From: an uncultured Paracoccaceae bacterium
GTDB taxonomy: Bacteria > Pseudomonadota > Alphaproteobacteria > Rhodobacterales > Rhodobacteraceae
Length of the DNA: 9,283 nt
Direction of reading: 5' to 3'
NCBI GenBank assembly: GCA_938038825.1
Contig: CALHST010000361.1
Span: 1-9,283 of the forward strand
The translations under genes and the position numbers were made by a program. Under the pieces are notes generated by a model, which saw only the letters and a program-made list of their open reading frames with translations, searched no databases and was not told where the DNA came from. Positions 5,992-9,283 of the stretch are shown here, in pieces; positions within the stretch are counted from its first letter, which is position 1; every line of letters starts with the position of its first letter.

Positions 5992-6897
5992 CTAATTTTT
6001 GTGCAACTCGCGTGCCTGAAGACGGTATGTGCGGATCTCGTCCTGAACAAAGTCGCGGAAGGCATGGACACGCTTGGAATGGCGCAATTCTTCGGGGTAG
6101 GCGAGAAAGACGGGCACTTCTGCAGATTGGGTGTCAGGCAAGACTTGGCGCAAATTGCTGTATTCCAGGGCGACATAGTCGGGCAGAGTACCGATCCCCA
6201 GATCATGCAGGACGGATTGTGATACCCCGTAATAGTTGTTCACGGTCAGCAAAGAGCCGATTTCGTATGTCATCAAGTGCTGCGTCAGGCTGAGACCAGC
6301 AGAGACTTGCGGCGAATCCGTACTTTGACAGATGAGACGGTGGTTGTGCAGATCATCGGTGCTAAGCGGGGTGCCATGCTTGGCCAGATACGTGTCGGTG
6401 GCAAACAAGGCCATGCGCACGGACATCAATCGTTTGCGCACCAGATCTGCTTGGCTGGGTTCTTTCATGCGAATGGCAACGTCCGCTTCGCGCATGGGCA
6501 AGTCCAACACCCGTTCTTCCAGCATCAGATCCACCTTCAGATCCGGATACTTGTCATACAGCTTTTGTAGCCGCGGCGCGAGCCACAGAGACCCAAAGCC
6601 CGTTGTTGTGGTAACCCGTAATTCACCAAAGACTTCCTCTTCGCTGTCTTTGATGCGGGCAGCAGCAGTATCAAGGCGCCGGTTCATGGCAGAGGTCGCA
6701 TCAAACAACAATTCGCCTTGTTCCGTCAGAATCAGTCCCCGCGCGTGACGGTGAAACAATGTGGTGTTGAGCTGCTCTTCCAGCGCGCGAATCTGCCGTG
6801 ACACGGCGGATTGCGACAGATTCAGCCGGTCACCCGCATGGGTTAGACTGCCCGCGTCCGCAACCGCGTGAAATATTCGAAGCTTGTCCCAGTCCAT
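5992..6897 (-). CDS. LysR-family transcriptional regulator
   Basis: A 301-residue DNA-binding regulator of standard LysR length. The N-terminal winged helix-turn-helix spans about residues 3-62, with the signature AGSLTHAGDRLNLSQSAVS at 15-33, RQIRALEEQL at 34-43 and LFHRHARGLILTEQG at 47-61. A linker helix (62-88) leads to the effector-binding domain (about 90-290), which contains GELRVTTTTGFG at 91-102, LMLEERVLDLP at 124-134, ADVAIRM at 138-144 and VPVFLAYP at 261-268. The ATG at 6895-6897 has AGGAAAG starting about 15 bases upstream. It is transcribed divergently from the indolepyruvate oxidoreductase gene across 160 bases, the classic arrangement for a LysR activator and its target. The shared region has a matching palindrome at 6990-7008. 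Inference: it senses an aromatic amino acid catabolite and controls the divergent gene, and perhaps itself. The family call is secure; target and effector are inferred. Confidence 0.93.
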   Translation of the reverse strand: MDWDKLRIFHAVADAGSLTHAGDRLNLSQSAVSRQIRALEEQLNTTLFHRHARGLILTEQGELLFDATSAMNRRLDTAAARIKDSEEEVFGELRVTTTTGFGSLWLAPRLQKLYDKYPDLKVDLMLEERVLDLPMREADVAIRMKEPSQADLVRKRLMSVRMALFATDTYLAKHGTPLSTDDLHNHRLICQSTDSPQVSAGLSLTQHLMTYEIGSLLTVNNYYGVSQSVLHDLGIGTLPDYVALEYSNLRQVLPDTQSAEVPVFLAYPEELRHSKRVHAFRDFVQDEIRTYRLQARELHKN

Positions 6898-6989
6898 ATC
6901 CGCAACTTTCCTGTGCCCACGTCGTCTTATAAGTTATTTTTGCTATCGGTACCGTTAACTAAGGGGTGTACACAATTATTTTCCTAGTA

Positions 6990-7008
6990 AGGTCAGTAAT
7001 TGTGACCT
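6990..7008. promoter_or_regulatory. Probable LysR binding site
   Basis: AGGTCA (6990-6995) and TGACCT (7003-7008) form a perfect inverted repeat around seven bases. T6993 and A7005 sit in the T-N11-A spacing typical of LysR recognition sites. It lies about 50 bases before the oxidoreductase ATG, and TATCAA (7016-7021) just downstream is a possible -10 for that gene without a good -35, as expected for an activator-dependent promoter. Two smaller palindromes, CGGTACCG (6947-6954) and GTGTACAC (6966-6973), lie nearer the LysR gene and may be secondary sites. Confidence 0.6.
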
Positions 7009-7044
7009 ACATTCCTATCAATTCATGACACACTGATCCGAGCA

Positions 7045-7051
7045 GGGAGGT
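7045..7051 (+). promoter_or_regulatory. Ribosome binding site of the oxidoreductase gene
   Basis: GGGAGGT ends six bases before the ATG at 7058, a strong site that fixes the start. The nine bases CAGGGAGGT (7043-7051) are an exact complement of part of the candidate small RNA at 5862-5870. Confidence 0.85.
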
Positions 7052-7057
7052 GCCCAG

Positions 7058-9283
7058 ATGAGCGAGCCAAAGGTAAGTCTGAACGACCGGTATGATTTAG
7101 AAAAGTCTCCGGTGCTGTTAAATGGCACGCAGGCACTTGTTCGCCTGATGTTGATGCAAAAGGCGCGCGATAAGGCAGCGGGTATTAATACGGCAGGTCT
7201 GGTGACGGGATATCGGGGGTCGCCGTTGGGGGCTGTTGATTTTCAGATGACCCGCGCAGCCAAACAGTTGGCAGCCTCTGACATCACGTTTCAACCCGGT
7301 CTGAACGAAGACCTTGCTGTTACGGCCATCTGGGGCGCGCAACAGGCCGAACTGCGCGGCGAAGGCAAGTTCGATGGGGTCTTTGGGCTGTGGTACGGAA
7401 AAGGGCCCGGTGTTGATCGGTCGGGGGATGCATTCCGCCATGCCAATATGGCAGGCAGTTCCAAGAATGGCGGTGTGTTGGTTGCGATGGGGGATGACCA
7501 CACGGGCGAAAGTTCCACAGTGTTGCATCAATCCGAATGGGCCCTGATTGACGCCTATCTGCCAATTATCTCACCCGCTGGTGTGCAGGAGATTCTGGAT
7601 TACGGACAATACGGCTATGCGCTCTCGCGGTTTTCGGGGTTGTGGGTTGGTCTGAAGACGATGAAGGACACGATCGAAGCCACGGCTGTGGTGGAAACGG
7701 GATTGGAGCGCGTATCCCTGACCGCGCCCGATTACCCAATGCCGGACGGGGGGCTAAACATCCGCCTTGTGGATGATCGCCACGAACAGGAAGAGCGGTT
7801 GATTAAATCCAAACGCTTTGCGGCAGAGGCGTTCAGCCATGCCAATAAGATGGACAAGCGTATGTGGGGCAAACCCGGTGCCAAGATCGGCCTCGTGGCG
7901 GCAGGCAAGAACTGGCTGGATCTGCTGCATGCGATGTCCTTGCTGAATATTGACGAAAACGAAGCAGAACGGCTTGGGATCACCTTATACAAAGTGGGGC
8001 AGACGTTCCCGCTCGATATGAAGGGGTTTCATGATTGGGCCGAAGGGCTGGATCTGATTATTTGCGTCGAAGAAAAGCGCAAATTGATTGAGGTGCAGAT
8101 CAAAGAAGCCATCTTTGATGATCGGCGTGGGCGGCGCGTTTATGGGTGGTACAAAGGCGGCGCTGGGCAATTGCACCGCGAAGAGTTGTTTCCAACCCAT
8201 GGCGATCTGAACCCACACTGGATTGCGCAAAAGCTGGGAGAGATCCTGCTGGAAGAGGGGCGCAACGCAGATGGGATCCGCGCGGGGCTGAATGCGCTGG
8301 ATGAAGCACGCCGGGCTGACAATGCCGAAGAGATCGCCGCACGGATCCCGTATTTCTGTTCGGGCTGTCCGCATAACTCATCCACCAAGGTTCCTGATGG
8401 GTCACGGGCATATGCGGGGATTGGCTGTCATTTCATGGTGCAGTGGATGGATCGCGACACGTTGGGCTTTACCCATATGGGGGCCGAAGGCGCGAACTGG
8501 ATTGGCGAGGCCCCGTTTTCCAACCGGGCGCATGTGTTCCAGAACCTTGGCGACGGCACCTATAACCACTCTGGTGTTCTTGCGATCCGGGCCGCTTTGG
8601 CGGCTGACACCACAATGACCTACAAGATCCTCTACAATGACGCGGTCGCCATGACCGGCGGGCAGGGCAATGACGGCAACATGTCGCCTTACCGCGTGGT
8701 GGATGAGGTCCGCGCGATGGGCTGTCAGAATGTGGCGGTTGTGTATGATGACAAAGAAGACGTGGATCTTTCAAAGCTGCCCGCAGGGATAAAAGCGCAT
8801 GGGCGCGACCATTTGCAAAGCGTGCAGGAAGATTTCGCCAAGATCGAAGGCGTGTCGGTGATTGTCTATATTCAGACCTGCGCCGCGGAAAAGCGGCGTC
8901 GGCGCAAGCGGGGCACGTTCCCCGACCCGGATCGGCGTGTGTTCATCAATTCGGATGTCTGTGAAGGCTGCGGCGATTGTGGTGTGCAATCCAATTGCGT
9001 GTCGATTGTGCCCAAGGAAACAGAACTGGGGCGCAAGCGGGCGATTGATCAATCCAGCTGCAACAAGGATTTTTCCTGCCTCAAAGGGTTTTGCCCGTCT
9101 TTCGTCACGCTCGAAGGGGCCACAGTCAAGAAACAGGCCACGGCAGAGCTGACCTTGCCGGATCTGCCAGAGCCCACATTGCCCACCATCAACGGGACAT
9201 GGAACATTGTTGTCACCGGTGTGGGCGGAACGGGTGTTGTGACCATTGGTGCAGTGCTGGCCCAAGCGGCCCAAATTGATGGC
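7058..9283 (+). CDS. Indolepyruvate ferredoxin oxidoreductase, fused single-chain form (5' part)
   Basis: This enzyme oxidatively decarboxylates aryl 2-oxoacids (indolepyruvate, phenylpyruvate) to aryl-acetyl-CoA, using thiamine diphosphate and iron-sulfur clusters. It links aromatic amino acid transamination to the phenylacetyl-CoA route. The visible 742 codons run off the right edge; fused family members are about 1,130-1,170 residues. In order: an N-terminal pyrimidine-binding-like region (TGYRGSPLG at 50-58, KGPGVDRSGDAFRHAN at 115-130), CSGCPHN at 434-440, the thiamine-diphosphate motif from GDG (498-500) to ND (527-528), then a ferredoxin-like part. Its first cluster ligands are C635, C638, C641 and C647; further Cys are at 668, 674 and 679. 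GVGGTGVVT at 721-729 opens the gamma-type domain that is a separate IorB subunit in archaea. The start has a strong ribosome site. The gene is divergent from a LysR gene. Identity is secure; the preferred substrate is inferred from the family. Confidence 0.95.
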   Translation, partial: MSEPKVSLNDRYDLEKSPVLLNGTQALVRLMLMQKARDKAAGINTAGLVTGYRGSPLGAVDFQMTRAAKQLAASDITFQPGLNEDLAVTAIWGAQQAELRGEGKFDGVFGLWYGKGPGVDRSGDAFRHANMAGSSKNGGVLVAMGDDHTGESSTVLHQSEWALIDAYLPIISPAGVQEILDYGQYGYALSRFSGLWVGLKTMKDTIEATAVVETGLERVSLTAPDYPMPDGGLNIRLVDDRHEQEERLIKSKRFAAEAFSHANKMDKRMWGKPGAKIGLVAAGKNWLDLLHAMSLLNIDENEAERLGITLYKVGQTFPLDMKGFHDWAEGLDLIICVEEKRKLIEVQIKEAIFDDRRGRRVYGWYKGGAGQLHREELFPTHGDLNPHWIAQKLGEILLEEGRNADGIRAGLNALDEARRADNAEEIAARIPYFCSGCPHNSSTKVPDGSRAYAGIGCHFMVQWMDRDTLGFTHMGAEGANWIGEAPFSNRAHVFQNLGDGTYNHSGVLAIRAALAADTTMTYKILYNDAVAMTGGQGNDGNMSPYRVVDEVRAMGCQNVAVVYDDKEDVDLSKLPAGIKAHGRDHLQSVQEDFAKIEGVSVIVYIQTCAAEKRRRRKRGTFPDPDRRVFINSDVCEGCGDCGVQSNCVSIVPKETELGRKRAIDQSSCNKDFSCLKGFCPSFVTLEGATVKKQATAELTLPDLPEPTLPTINGTWNIVVTGVGGTGVVTIGAVLAQAAQIDG

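Noticed and set aside
7118..9274. Several minus-strand open frames opposite the oxidoreductase gene
   Set aside because: All are antisense shadows of a gene with continuous family-level similarity, and none has supporting motifs or ribosome sites.

Overview
The window looks like chromosomal DNA from an alphaproteobacterium of the Rhodobacteraceae (marine Roseobacter type). Supporting this are a stand-alone PurL, a surface protein with a C-terminal VPLPA sorting tail, a large extended MscS channel, and a single-chain indolepyruvate ferredoxin oxidoreductase divergent from a LysR regulator. Base composition is moderately GC-rich and fairly even, except for an AT-rich leader before the VPLPA gene. 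No insertion sequence, phage gene, CRISPR array, tRNA or rRNA was seen.

Layout from left to right. (1) Positions 1-803, minus strand: the first 267 codons of purL (purine biosynthesis), cut by the left edge, with a good sigma70-like promoter at 944-972. (2) 804-1388: a long intergenic stretch. (3) 1389-2126, plus strand: a secreted VPLPA-CTERM protein closed by a strong terminator. (4) 2286-3188, minus strand: a short-chain dehydrogenase whose promoter region holds a perfect 7+7 bp palindrome resembling a TetR-type operator. (5) 3406-5697, minus strand: a large multi-pass MscS-family channel. (6) 5825-5912, minus strand: a compact structured segment, possibly a small RNA, with a CUCCCU hairpin loop and a strong terminator. 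(7) 5992-6897, minus strand: a LysR-type regulator. (8) 7058-9283, plus strand: the first 742 codons of indolepyruvate ferredoxin oxidoreductase, cut by the right edge.

The genes are mostly independent units, not one system. The one clear functional pairing is the LysR gene and the divergent oxidoreductase gene. Their 160 bp intergenic region contains a 19 bp interrupted palindrome with the T-N11-A core of LysR sites, so the LysR protein probably controls conversion of aromatic 2-oxoacids to aryl-acetyl-CoA. The most interesting unexplained items are the candidate small RNA at 5825-5912, the LysR and TetR-like palindromes, and a short coding-like fragment between the channel and the dehydrogenase. 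I do not see a clearly new multi-gene system here.
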